A stretch of DNA of 9,068 nucleotides from positions 1 to 9,068 of the forward strand of contig DASPJR010000171.1 in NCBI GenBank assembly GCA_035628505.1, written 5' to 3'. The notes under the pieces are model-generated. The model saw nothing but the letters and a program-made list of their open reading frames with translations. It made no database searches and was not told the origin of the DNA. Below are positions 1 through 4,753 of the stretch, piece after piece. The stretch is from DASPJR01 sp035628505 (GTDB taxonomy: Bacteria > Planctomycetota > SZUA-567 > H5-PLA8). The translations under genes and the position numbers were made by a program. The first letter of the stretch is position 1; each line of letters opens with the position of its first letter.

Positions 1-839
1 GGCAAATGCGCCCAATCGGCGGTCATGCCGTCCTTCGATTCAACGGCGCGCAGACAGATGGTTTCACCATACGCGCGCTCGTCGCCCAGCACGCCCACGC
101 TGCGAACCGGCAGCAGTACAGCAAAAGACTGCCAGAGCTGCCGGCTGAGGCCCGCGGCCTGAATTTCTTCCTGCACGATCTCGTCGGCGTCCTGAAGAAG
201 CGCCACGCGCGAAGCGTCGATCGGTCCGACAATTCGCACACCAAGCCCCGGGCCCGGGAAGGGCTGGCGCCAGACGATTTCCTCCGGCACTCCAAGTTCC
301 GTGCCGATCAGGCGCACTTCGTCTTTGAATAGCTCGCGGAATGGCTCGACAAGTTCGAGCCCCAGATCAGCCGGCAACCCGCCGACGTTGTGATGGCTCT
401 TGATCGTCGCTGTCGGTCCCCCATGCGCGGAAACCGATTCGATCACGTCCGGATAGAGCGTGCCTTGAGCAAGGAAGCGAGCGCCTTTGACTTCGCGCGC
501 CTTAGTCTCGAAGACGCGGACGAACTCGCGTCCGATGATCTTGCGTTTCTGCTCGGGATCGACGACGCCGGCGAGGTTGTCGAGGAACTGCTTCCCGGCG
601 TCGACGCACCAGAGCGGAATCTTGAAGTGCCCGCGGAACGTCGTCTCAACGCGGCGGCCTTCGTTTTTGCGGCACAGACCATTATCGACGAAGATGCACT
701 GCAGCTTGTCGCCGATGGCCTGGTGAATCAGCACGGCCGCGACAGACGAATCGACGCCGCCGCTGAGGCCCAGGATGACGCGCGCGTCGCCGACCTGCGC
801 GCGGATCGACTTGATCTGCGTGTCGATAAAGCTGGCCAT
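1..839 (-). CDS. guaA: C-terminal fragment of GMP synthase: ATP-pyrophosphatase and dimerisation domains, partial
   Basis: Downstream of the amber codon the same frame stays open from 929 to the window edge and encodes a well-conserved synthetase domain. The first ATG that leaves this domain whole is at 837-839 (MASFIDTQIKSIRA), just before the PP-loop SGGVDSS. If ribosomes restart there, the product would resemble the stand-alone ATP-pyrophosphatase subunit of archaeal GMP synthase and could use free ammonia. Only a weak AAGG-like motif precedes this ATG, and it lies nearly 100 bases past the stop, so internal initiation is speculative. The later motifs KSHHNVGGLP (344-353) and PGPGLGVRI are intact, so the domain shows no sign of decay. 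Confidence 0.5.
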   Translation of the reverse strand, partial: MASFIDTQIKSIRAQVGDARVILGLSGGVDSSVAAVLIHQAIGDKLQCIFVDNGLCRKNEGRRVETTFRGHFKIPLWCVDAGKQFLDNLAGVVDPEQKRKIIGREFVRVFETKAREVKGARFLAQGTLYPDVIESVSAHGGPTATIKSHHNVGGLPADLGLELVEPFRELFKDEVRLIGTELGVPEEIVWRQPFPGPGLGVRIVGPIDASRVALLQDADEIVQEEIQAAGLSRQLWQSFAVLLPVRSVGVLGDERAYGETICLRAVESKDGMTADWAHL

Positions 840-929
840 GCGCCAGTCGCCTTTGCAGCCGGCGATCTCATACAGGAAATTGCGCAGAATCAGGCGGCCC
901 TTAGGCGTGTGCGTCACTTCCGGATGGAA

Positions 930-932
930 CTA
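930..932 (-). other. In-frame TAG codon inside guaA at a conserved glutamine position
   Basis: The plus strand reads CTA, so the coding strand reads TAG between GTG (Val166) and TTC (Phe168). GuaA proteins normally have Gln here (GVQFHPE), so one C-to-T change of CAG explains it. The five complete genes in the window end in TAA (guaB, dksA-like, pyrD) or TGA (lspA, hydrolase), never TAG. That sample is too small to argue for codon reassignment. Confidence 0.9.
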
Positions 933-1430
933 CACGCCATAGATCCTGCGCTGCGAATCGCCGATCGTAGCCAGCGGGCAGCTGTCTGTGCGCGCGAGGA
1001 TTTTAAATCCCGGCGGCGGCACGGTGAGCGCGTCGCCGTGGCTCATCCAGACGTCGGTGCGCTCCCCCACCCCAGTGAGCAAGGCGTTGGGTTCAACGAT
1101 TTCGATCACCGCATTGCCATACTCGCGGCGGTCCTGCTTCTCGACTTTTCCGCCGAGCGTAAACGCCGTGATCTGCACGCCATAGCAGATGCCCAGGATG
1201 GGAATGCCCAGCTCGAAGATTTCCTTTTCGATGCGCGGAGCCTTGTCGGCATAAACTGATGAGGGTCCGCCTGAAAAGATCAGCGCTTTTGGTTTTTCCG
1301 CCTTGGCGGCCTCGAGCGCGCGATGGTAGGGCACGATTTTGCAGAAGACCTGCGCCTCACGCACGCGACGTGCAATCAGCTGTGCGTACTGGGCTCCGAA
1401 ATCGACGACGAAAACTGTTTCGTGACTCAT
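930..1430 (-). CDS. guaA: N-terminal fragment of GMP synthase: incomplete glutamine amidotransferase domain
   Basis: This is the part translated before the amber codon: 166 residues starting at ATG 1428-1430 with MSHETVFVVDFGAQY, the usual GuaA beginning. The start is preceded by purine-rich sequence (AAGGAAAA and GAGAAG) within about 20 bases. It keeps the nucleophile Cys82 and the oxyanion-loop SGGPSSVY (53-60) but ends two residues before the catalytic His of FHPE. The peptide alone should therefore not hydrolyse glutamine. Archaeal two-subunit GMP synthases have a stand-alone amidotransferase, but theirs includes the His-Glu pair, so this is not that arrangement. Confidence 0.75.
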   Translation of the reverse strand: MSHETVFVVDFGAQYAQLIARRVREAQVFCKIVPYHRALEAAKAEKPKALIFSGGPSSVYADKAPRIEKEIFELGIPILGICYGVQITAFTLGGKVEKQDRREYGNAVIEIVEPNALLTGVGERTDVWMSHGDALTVPPPGFKILARTDSCPLATIGDSQRRIYGV

Positions 1431-1486
1431 TTCTGCTTCTCGTTTTCCTTACGCGCTGAAACTGAGGTGCTACCGAACAGACCATA

Positions 1487-1508
1487 CCGTTGCAGCTTTG
1501 ATCAACGG
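1487..1508 (-). repeat. Inverted repeat in the guaB-guaA spacer
   Basis: The halves CCGTTG (1487-1492) and CAACGG (1503-1508) are perfect complements around a 10-base loop, 22 bases after the guaB stop. No T-run follows on the minus strand, so it does not look like an intrinsic terminator. It could be a small mRNA hairpin between the two purine cistrons. Six pairs can occur by chance. Confidence 0.3.
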
Positions 1509-1529
1509 CGGCTCGCGCGACAGCGTTCG

Positions 1530-3059
1530 TTAGTGGCCGTCATCATAATCTTCAACGCGGTAGTTCGGGGCTTCCTGCGTGATCTGGATGTCATGCGGAT
1601 GGCTCTCGCGAAGACCGGCGCTGCTCTGCCGGATAAAGCGAGCCTTCACCGGCAGCTCTTCCACGCTTGCCGCTCCGATGTAGCCCATGCCCGCTCGCAG
1701 CCCGCCAACGAGCTGATACAGGAACGCGGCCAGAGGACCGGTGTAGGGCACGCGGCCTTCGATGCCTTCCGGAACAAGTTTGTCCGGCGCTGAACCTTCC
1801 TGCCCGTAACGGGCCGCGCCGCCTTCGACCATTGCGCCAAGCGAACCCATGCCGCGGTAGGCTTTGAACTGGCGTCCTTTATAGAGCACTACCCGTCCCG
1901 GTGATTCATCGGTTCCGGCGAAAAGATTGCCGACCATCACGGCATTGGCGCCCGCTGCCAGTGCTTTCACCAGATCGCCGGAGAACTTGATGCCGCCGTC
2001 GGAGATCAGCCGCACATTGGTGCCTTCAAGGCCCTTCTTCGCCTCGAGTATCGCGGAGATCTGCGGCACGCCGACACCGGAGACTACGCGGGTGGTGCAG
2101 ATCGAACCCGGACCGACGCCGACCTTCACAGCATCGACTCCCGCGTCGGCAAGTGCACGCGCGCCTTCGGCTGTTGCGACGTTACCGGCGATCACTTCGA
2201 GCGAGGGGTGCGCTTTCTTCAGCCACTTCACGGTTTCAATAACGCGCGAAGAATGTCCATGAGCGGTGTCGACGACGATCACGTCCACACCTGCTTTCAG
2301 CAGGGCCTCAACGCGCGGTTCGTCGTGAACGCCAACCGCGGCTCCGACGCGCAGACGGCCTTTGTCATCGCGCGAGGCGAACGGATAGCGCAGCGTCTTA
2401 TCGATGTCCTTGATGGTGATCAGCCCGGCGAGGCGGCCACTCTCGTCGACAAGCAGCAGCTTCTCGACTTTATTCTTGTGCAGAATTTCCTGCGCCTGCT
2501 CCAGGCTGGTTCCCGGCTTCGCCGTGACCAGTGAACGTGTCATAACGTCTTTAACTTTGATGACGTTGTTGCGCTGAAAGCGCAGGTCGCGCTTGGTCAG
2601 AATCCCGACGACCTTGCCGTTTTTGCGCGCCATTCCGGGCGGATCGCCTGCTTCGTGTTCGACAATCGGGATACCGGAGATGTTCTGATGCGTCATCAGT
2701 GTCTTGGCTTCGGCGATGGAGTGATCAGGTGTGAGCGTGACTGGGCCGGTGATGATGCCCGAGGCACTGCGCTTGACCTTCACCACTTCACGCGCCTGGT
2801 CTTCAGGCTTCATGTTGCGATGAATGATTCCGATGCCGCCTTCCTGCGCGATGGCGATCGCCAGGCGGCTTTCAGTGACCGTATCCATCGCGGCGGACAT
2901 GAGCGGGATTTTCAATCTGATTTTACGCGTCAGCTGAGTAGCCGTATCGACCTCAGTCGGCAGCACATCACTGCGGCAGGGCAGCAGCAGCACGTCGTCG
3001 AACGTGATGCCGTAATCTTCAAAACCGCGACCGTAAGAGGTGGCACTGCTGCCGTTCAT
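1530..3059 (-). CDS. guaB: Inosine-5'-monophosphate dehydrogenase
   Basis: This enzyme oxidises IMP to XMP with NAD+, the committed and usually rate-limiting step of guanine nucleotide synthesis, in the cytosol. The product is 509 residues, slightly longer than the usual 485-500. The start ITFDDVLLLP (18-27) opens the barrel. A CBS-domain pair inserted in the barrel spans about 105-225 and probably senses purine nucleotides. The active-site loop GPGSICTTR has Cys321, which forms the covalent E-XMP intermediate. Phosphate-binding SDGGIK is at 353-358, and the flap has YRGMGSLGAM (401-410) and Arg417-Tyr418. The ATG at 3057-3059 is chosen because AGGAG (3066-3070) lies six bases upstream; the frame is open further, to 3125, but the extra residues are unlike the family. 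One oddity is about ten extra residues in the first CBS domain (EHEAGDPPGMARK, 134-146). guaA follows on the same strand, suggesting a guaBA operon. Confidence 0.97.
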   Translation of the reverse strand: MNGSSATSYGRGFEDYGITFDDVLLLPCRSDVLPTEVDTATQLTRKIRLKIPLMSAAMDTVTESRLAIAIAQEGGIGIIHRNMKPEDQAREVVKVKRSASGIITGPVTLTPDHSIAEAKTLMTHQNISGIPIVEHEAGDPPGMARKNGKVVGILTKRDLRFQRNNVIKVKDVMTRSLVTAKPGTSLEQAQEILHKNKVEKLLLVDESGRLAGLITIKDIDKTLRYPFASRDDKGRLRVGAAVGVHDEPRVEALLKAGVDVIVVDTAHGHSSRVIETVKWLKKAHPSLEVIAGNVATAEGARALADAGVDAVKVGVGPGSICTTRVVSGVGVPQISAILEAKKGLEGTNVRLISDGGIKFSGDLVKALAAGANAVMVGNLFAGTDESPGRVVLYKGRQFKAYRGMGSLGAMVEGGAARYGQEGSAPDKLVPEGIEGRVPYTGPLAAFLYQLVGGLRAGMGYIGAASVEELPVKARFIRQSSAGLRESHPHDIQITQEAPNYRVEDYDDGH

Positions 3060-3065
3060 CCAAGG

Positions 3066-3070
3066 CTCCT
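3066..3070 (-). promoter_or_regulatory. Ribosome binding site of guaB
   Basis: AGGAG on the minus strand sits six bases before the ATG at 3059. This decides the start against the longer open frame beginning at 3125, which has no comparable site. Confidence 0.8.
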
Positions 3071-3156
3071 TCTGTAACGCTTTACTTACCGCCGCATACC
3101 GGCGCGCACGTGAGTGTTGCCGCAAGTGTGCAGTTCATCGCCATTCTCGATTTGAA

Positions 3157-3176
3157 AAGCACTCAACCGAGTGCTT
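3157..3176 (-). repeat. Perfect 8-bp stem-loop in the guaB leader
   Basis: AAGCACTC and its complement GAGTGCTT flank a 4-base loop. On the guaB strand the second arm ends in CTTTTC, a short U-rich tail, so it could be a weak intrinsic terminator. The stem is only half G+C. The half-sites match the core of the HrcA operator, but the spacing does not. Confidence 0.55.
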
Positions 3177-3256
3177 CGCAAACGCCCGCACGCGCGCCGC
3201 GCTACGGCGTTCGAGATGCGATTGAGAGTACAGGGCGAGATGAGTGCTTGCTTCCA

Positions 3257-3269
3257 TAGAACCGTTCTA
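3257..3269. promoter_or_regulatory. Palindrome overlapping the candidate guaB -10 box (possible operator)
   Basis: TAGAAC and GTTCTA form a perfect 6-base inverted repeat around one central base. One arm is the proposed -10 hexamer of guaB, so a dimeric protein bound here would block the promoter. The regulator is unknown. GAAC/GTTC arms recall LexA sites, but the one-base spacing does not fit. Confidence 0.35.
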
Positions 3270-3291
3270 GCGACCGTTTTTTACCTGTCAA
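3264..3291 (-). promoter_or_regulatory. Candidate sigma70-type promoter of guaB
   Basis: On the minus strand a perfect -35 box TTGACA (3291 down to 3286) is followed after 16 bases by TAGAAC (3269 down to 3264), four of six matches to TATAAT. It points toward guaB. The start would fall near 3256-3258, giving a long leader. No better pair was seen closer to the gene. Confidence 0.45.
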
Positions 3292-3340
3292 GAAATTCCA
3301 GTATCGGCACGCGGCTTTCTAAGGGAACCGAATGCTTGAG

Positions 3341-3361
3341 TTGACGCGAGGCTGGCGTCAA
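3341..3361. repeat. Perfect inverted repeat TTGACGC-N7-GCGTCAA
   Basis: Two 7-base arms, 3341-3347 and 3355-3361, are exact complements with a 7-base spacer. They lie between the guaB and dksA-like genes, about 90 bases upstream of the proposed guaB start site. Both arms carry TTGACG, a -35-like hexamer in each direction, but no good -10 sits at 16-18 bases from either. A binding site for a dimeric regulator is the likelier reading. Confidence 0.4.
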
Positions 3362-3387
3362 CGTGAACGCGCGGAGTCAGAAACGAT

Positions 3388-3420
3388 ACAAATTTTTTAG
3401 TTCTGCATTTAGAAATTTGT
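3388..3420. repeat. A+T-rich inverted repeat upstream of the dksA-like gene
   Basis: ACAAATTT (3388-3395) and AAATTTGT (3413-3420) are perfect complements, 25 bases apart start to start. They stand in a conspicuous A+T-rich island within G+C-rich DNA, the likely promoter zone of the plus-strand gene. The right arm overlaps TTGACT (3420-3425), a possible -35 box with no good -10. It could be an operator or only promoter-associated A+T richness. Confidence 0.35.
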
Positions 3421-3435
3421 TGACTCTATTCCGTT

Positions 3436-3570
3436 GTGCGTTACGCCACTGCACACGAACCCGTTAAACGAGCTCGCGGACAGCTCAGGATTACCGCGCG
3501 GCTGACAGCACTCAACGAAAAAGCGCTGCGGCTCGAAGAACGACGACAACTGAAACGCTGGATGGAATAA
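3436..3570 (+). CDS. Possible small ORF (44 codons) just upstream of the dksA-like gene
   Basis: After a TGA at 3421-3423 this frame stays open and could start at GTG 3436. It ends at TAA 3568-3570, five bases before the dksA-like ATG. The product would be basic and probably helical, ending LRLEERRQLKRWME, with no cysteines or membrane segment. No Shine-Dalgarno motif precedes the GTG, and third-position G+C is near 50%, lower than expected for a gene here. The tight spacing would allow translational coupling to the downstream gene, which has only a weak ribosome site of its own. I do not recognise a family. It may be only 5' untranslated sequence that happens to be open. Confidence 0.2.
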   Translation: MRYATAHEPVKRARGQLRITARLTALNEKALRLEERRQLKRWME

Positions 3571-3575
3571 AACAC

Positions 3576-4028
3576 ATGGCATTAAGCAAGGAACAGCAGG
3601 AACGGTCTCGCGAGATTCTCCTGGAAAAACGCTCCAGCCTGGCCAAGCAGGTCGAACGCCTGGCCAAGGACGCAGCGGAATCCACCGAAGCGACGGAGAA
3701 TTCAAAGTCTCCGCTCAGCAGCGCAGAGAACGCGTCCGACACATACGAGCAGGATTTTGCTTTCATGAGCATGGAAAGCGAAGAGGATCTGCTGCGCAAG
3801 GTCGACCGCGCGCTGACACGCATCCGCGAAAACACCTACGGCACGTGCGAAGAGTGCCAGCAGGCGATCAATCCGGAGCGGCTCGAAGCGCTGCCCTGGG
3901 CAACGATGTGCGTCAAATGCCAGGAGCTCGAAGAGCGTGGGCTGCGCCGCCGCTCGGACGACCTGGAATTTGAAATGGAAGACGACAATGAAGAAGCGCT
4001 CATCGGCGACGACAAAGATCGGGCATAA
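3576..4028 (+). CDS. TraR/DksA-family zinc-finger transcription regulator
   Basis: This 150-residue protein is a DksA-type regulator. Such proteins bind RNA polymerase directly, reach into the secondary channel with a coiled coil, and act with (p)ppGpp on promoters of growth genes. Residues 1-85 are predicted helical and strongly charged, consistent with the coiled coil, with an acidic turn ASDTYEQD (53-60) at its likely tip. The zinc finger is complete: Cys91 and Cys94, then Cys112 and Cys115, spaced C-x2-C-x17-C-x2-C, with the family phrase YGTCEECQQAI. A very acidic tail (128-150) follows. E. coli DksA is 151 residues, so the length fits, but the tip is closer to the broad TraR/DksA group than to E. 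coli DksA. The ATG has only a weak GGA nine bases upstream. It is divergent from guaB and ends in a strong terminator. Family is certain; orthology to dksA is not proved. Confidence 0.93.
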   Translation: MALSKEQQERSREILLEKRSSLAKQVERLAKDAAESTEATENSKSPLSSAENASDTYEQDFAFMSMESEEDLLRKVDRALTRIRENTYGTCEECQQAINPERLEALPWATMCVKCQELEERGLRRRSDDLEFEMEDDNEEALIGDDKDRA

Positions 4029-4052
4029 GATTTCACTCTGAACGTATTAAAT

Positions 4053-4092
4053 GCGCGCCGCTGACTCTATCGTCAGCGGCGCGCCTGTTTTT
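4053..4092 (+). terminator. Strong intrinsic terminator after the dksA-like gene
   Basis: A perfect 13-bp stem (4053-4065 with 4072-4084, arms GCGCGCCGCTGAC and GTCAGCGGCGCGC) has a 6-base loop and is followed by CTGTTTTT (4085-4092). It begins 24 bases after the TAA. It separates the dksA-like gene from lspA. On the opposite strand only ATTTAAT follows, so it is mainly one-directional. Confidence 0.93.
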
Positions 4093-4111
4093 GCGGAGCG
4101 CTCTGTCCGCA

Positions 4112-4140
4112 TTGCAATGCGCCGCCACACAAACTAAAAT
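4112..4140 (+). promoter_or_regulatory. Promoter of lspA
   Basis: TTGCAA (4112-4117, four of six) and TAAAAT (4135-4140, five of six) are exactly 17 bases apart and lie just after the upstream terminator. The expected start is at about 4147-4148, which coincides with the lspA ATG at 4148. This predicts a leaderless mRNA and agrees with the absence of a Shine-Dalgarno motif. Confidence 0.6.
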
Positions 4141-4147
4141 CGCATCT

Positions 4148-4663
4148 ATGCGCCGTCCTCTCGTTTTCGCCGTCGTTGTTTGCGCGGGCATTGCCGTCGA
4201 TCTGCTTTCAAAGTGGTATGTTTTTTCACACCTGAACGCAGGCGAATCGTACGCGGTTATTCCAAATGTGCTGCATTTCACCGAGGCAGAAAACCGCGGT
4301 GTTGCTTTCAGCATGCTCAAGGATTACCCGTTGGTGATCCTCTCGATTTCGGTTCTTGCCATCGCCGCACTCGGGACAATTTACTGGCGGTCGCGCCAGA
4401 CGGCTTCGCTATATCTTCTCACCTCGCTGGCGCTGATACTCATTGGCGCGGCTGGAAATCTTTTCGACCGCCTCGCGTTTGGCTATGTTCGGGATTTTAT
4501 CGACTTCGTGCCGCGAATTCCGCTGATTGGGCACTGGGCCGTCTTCAACGTCGCCGATATGTGTATCACTACAGGCGTGCTGCTTTATCTGTTCTGCGCA
4601 TGGTTCATCGAAAGCGATCCCGGTGAGAAGAACGCGGCAGCCGGCACAACACCGACGGCGTGA
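4148..4663 (+). CDS. lspA: Lipoprotein signal peptidase (signal peptidase II)
   Basis: LspA is an inner-membrane aspartyl protease that cuts the signal peptide from diacylglyceryl-modified prolipoproteins. The product is 171 residues with four hydrophobic segments (about 5-22, 62-80, 87-103, 133-153), as expected for the family. The conserved blocks are all present: DLLSKW (18-23), ENRGVAFSML (48-57), GNLFDR with Asn104 and Arg108, RDFIDF with Asp116, and FNVADM with Asp137. Asp116 and Asp137 match the catalytic pair of the family. The C-terminal tail after 155 is short and hydrophilic. The ATG at 4148 is chosen because MRRPLVF directly precedes the first membrane segment. A TTG at 4091 in the same frame falls in the T-run of the upstream terminator and upstream of the lspA promoter. 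It is followed 90 bases later by pyrD on the same strand with no clear terminator between. Confidence 0.96.
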   Translation: MRRPLVFAVVVCAGIAVDLLSKWYVFSHLNAGESYAVIPNVLHFTEAENRGVAFSMLKDYPLVILSISVLAIAALGTIYWRSRQTASLYLLTSLALILIGAAGNLFDRLAFGYVRDFIDFVPRIPLIGHWAVFNVADMCITTGVLLYLFCAWFIESDPGEKNAAAGTTPTA

Positions 4664-4676
4664 CGTTCAGGCGGAA

Positions 4677-4715
4677 CAGAAGCATCGATTTGCGATTTCC
4701 TTTTTTTCGCTTCTG
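4677..4715 (+). repeat. Inverted repeat in the lspA-pyrD spacer
   Basis: CAGAAGC (4677-4683) and GCTTCTG (4709-4715) are exact complements 25 bases apart. An inner ATCG...CGAT pair and a run of seven T lie inside the loop. It could form a long-loop hairpin in the pyrD leader or a lspA-pyrD transcript. It lacks the compact G+C-rich stem and trailing T-run of an intrinsic terminator. Confidence 0.3.
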
Positions 4716-4753
4716 AACACAATGTTGCTCAACAGTTCAACCCGGAGCAGCAC

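Larger units (their letters stand above)
1..1430 (-). pseudogene. guaA: GMP synthase (glutamine-hydrolysing), interrupted by an in-frame amber codon and cut by the window edge
   Basis: The enzyme aminates XMP to GMP with ATP and glutamine, the last step of de novo GMP synthesis, in the cytosol. Read through the TAG at 930-932, the frame gives 476 codons plus two bases with no other stop. The N-terminal class I glutamine amidotransferase domain (about 1-190) has Cys82 in ILGICYGVQ and the FHPE box with His169 and Glu171. The ATP-pyrophosphatase domain has the PP-loop SGGVDSS at 223-229 and LAQGTLYPDVIES at 320-332. The dimerisation domain starts near QPFPGPGLGVRI (389-400). The family is about 510-525 residues, so about 40 C-terminal residues lie outside the window. 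The only defect is codon 167, TAG in place of the usual CAG (Gln) in GVQFHPE. It follows guaB by 99 bases on the same strand. It may be a recent inactivation, a sequencing error, or a recoded or suppressed amber. Family identity is very secure; the pseudogene status is not. Confidence 0.85.
3060..3256 (-). promoter_or_regulatory. Putative structured 5' leader of guaB
   Basis: If transcription starts near 3256, guaB has a leader of nearly 200 bases. It contains a perfect hairpin at 3157-3176: stem AAGCACTC with GAGTGCTT, loop of four, followed by TTTTC on the minus strand. A second copy of AAGCACTC lies upstream at 3242-3249 and could pair with the same GAGTGCTT instead. Between them lies a G+C-rich segment with AACGCC and GGCGTT as a further possible stem. 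This resembles an attenuation or switch layout. I do not recognise a known riboswitch class, and the start site is inferred. Confidence 0.35.
3060..3575. other. Divergent intergenic region between guaB and the dksA-like gene
   Basis: This 516-base region has no gene I can support firmly. The guaB half (3060-3256) holds a probable long leader with stem-loops. The centre holds a candidate guaB promoter (3264-3291) and a 7-base inverted repeat (3341-3361). The dksA side holds an A+T-rich island with an 8-base inverted repeat (3388-3420) and a possible 44-codon ORF (3436-3570). No convincing -35/-10 pair for the dksA-like gene could be assigned, although TTGACT at 3420-3425 is a possible -35. Confidence 0.6.

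Noticed and set aside
390..1259. A 289-codon open frame antisense to guaA.
   Set aside because: It mirrors a conserved gene in G+C-rich DNA, and its translation is Ala/Arg/Asp-rich with no domain-like pattern.
3060..3125. N-terminal extension of IMP dehydrogenase from an ATG at 3125.
   Set aside because: The extra residues are unlike the family, and the AGGAG site fits the ATG at 3059.
3157..3176. Resemblance to the CIRCE operator of HrcA (GCACTC...GAGTGC).
   Set aside because: CIRCE has nine bases between the arms; here there are four, and the outer TTA/TAA are absent. A leader hairpin explains it better.
3257..3269. LexA-like box with GAAC and GTTC arms.
   Set aside because: Known sites with these arms have about four bases between them; this has one, and guaB is not a usual SOS gene.
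4091..4147. lspA start at TTG 4091.
   Set aside because: It lies in the terminator T-run and upstream of the lspA promoter, and would put a non-family extension before the first membrane helix.
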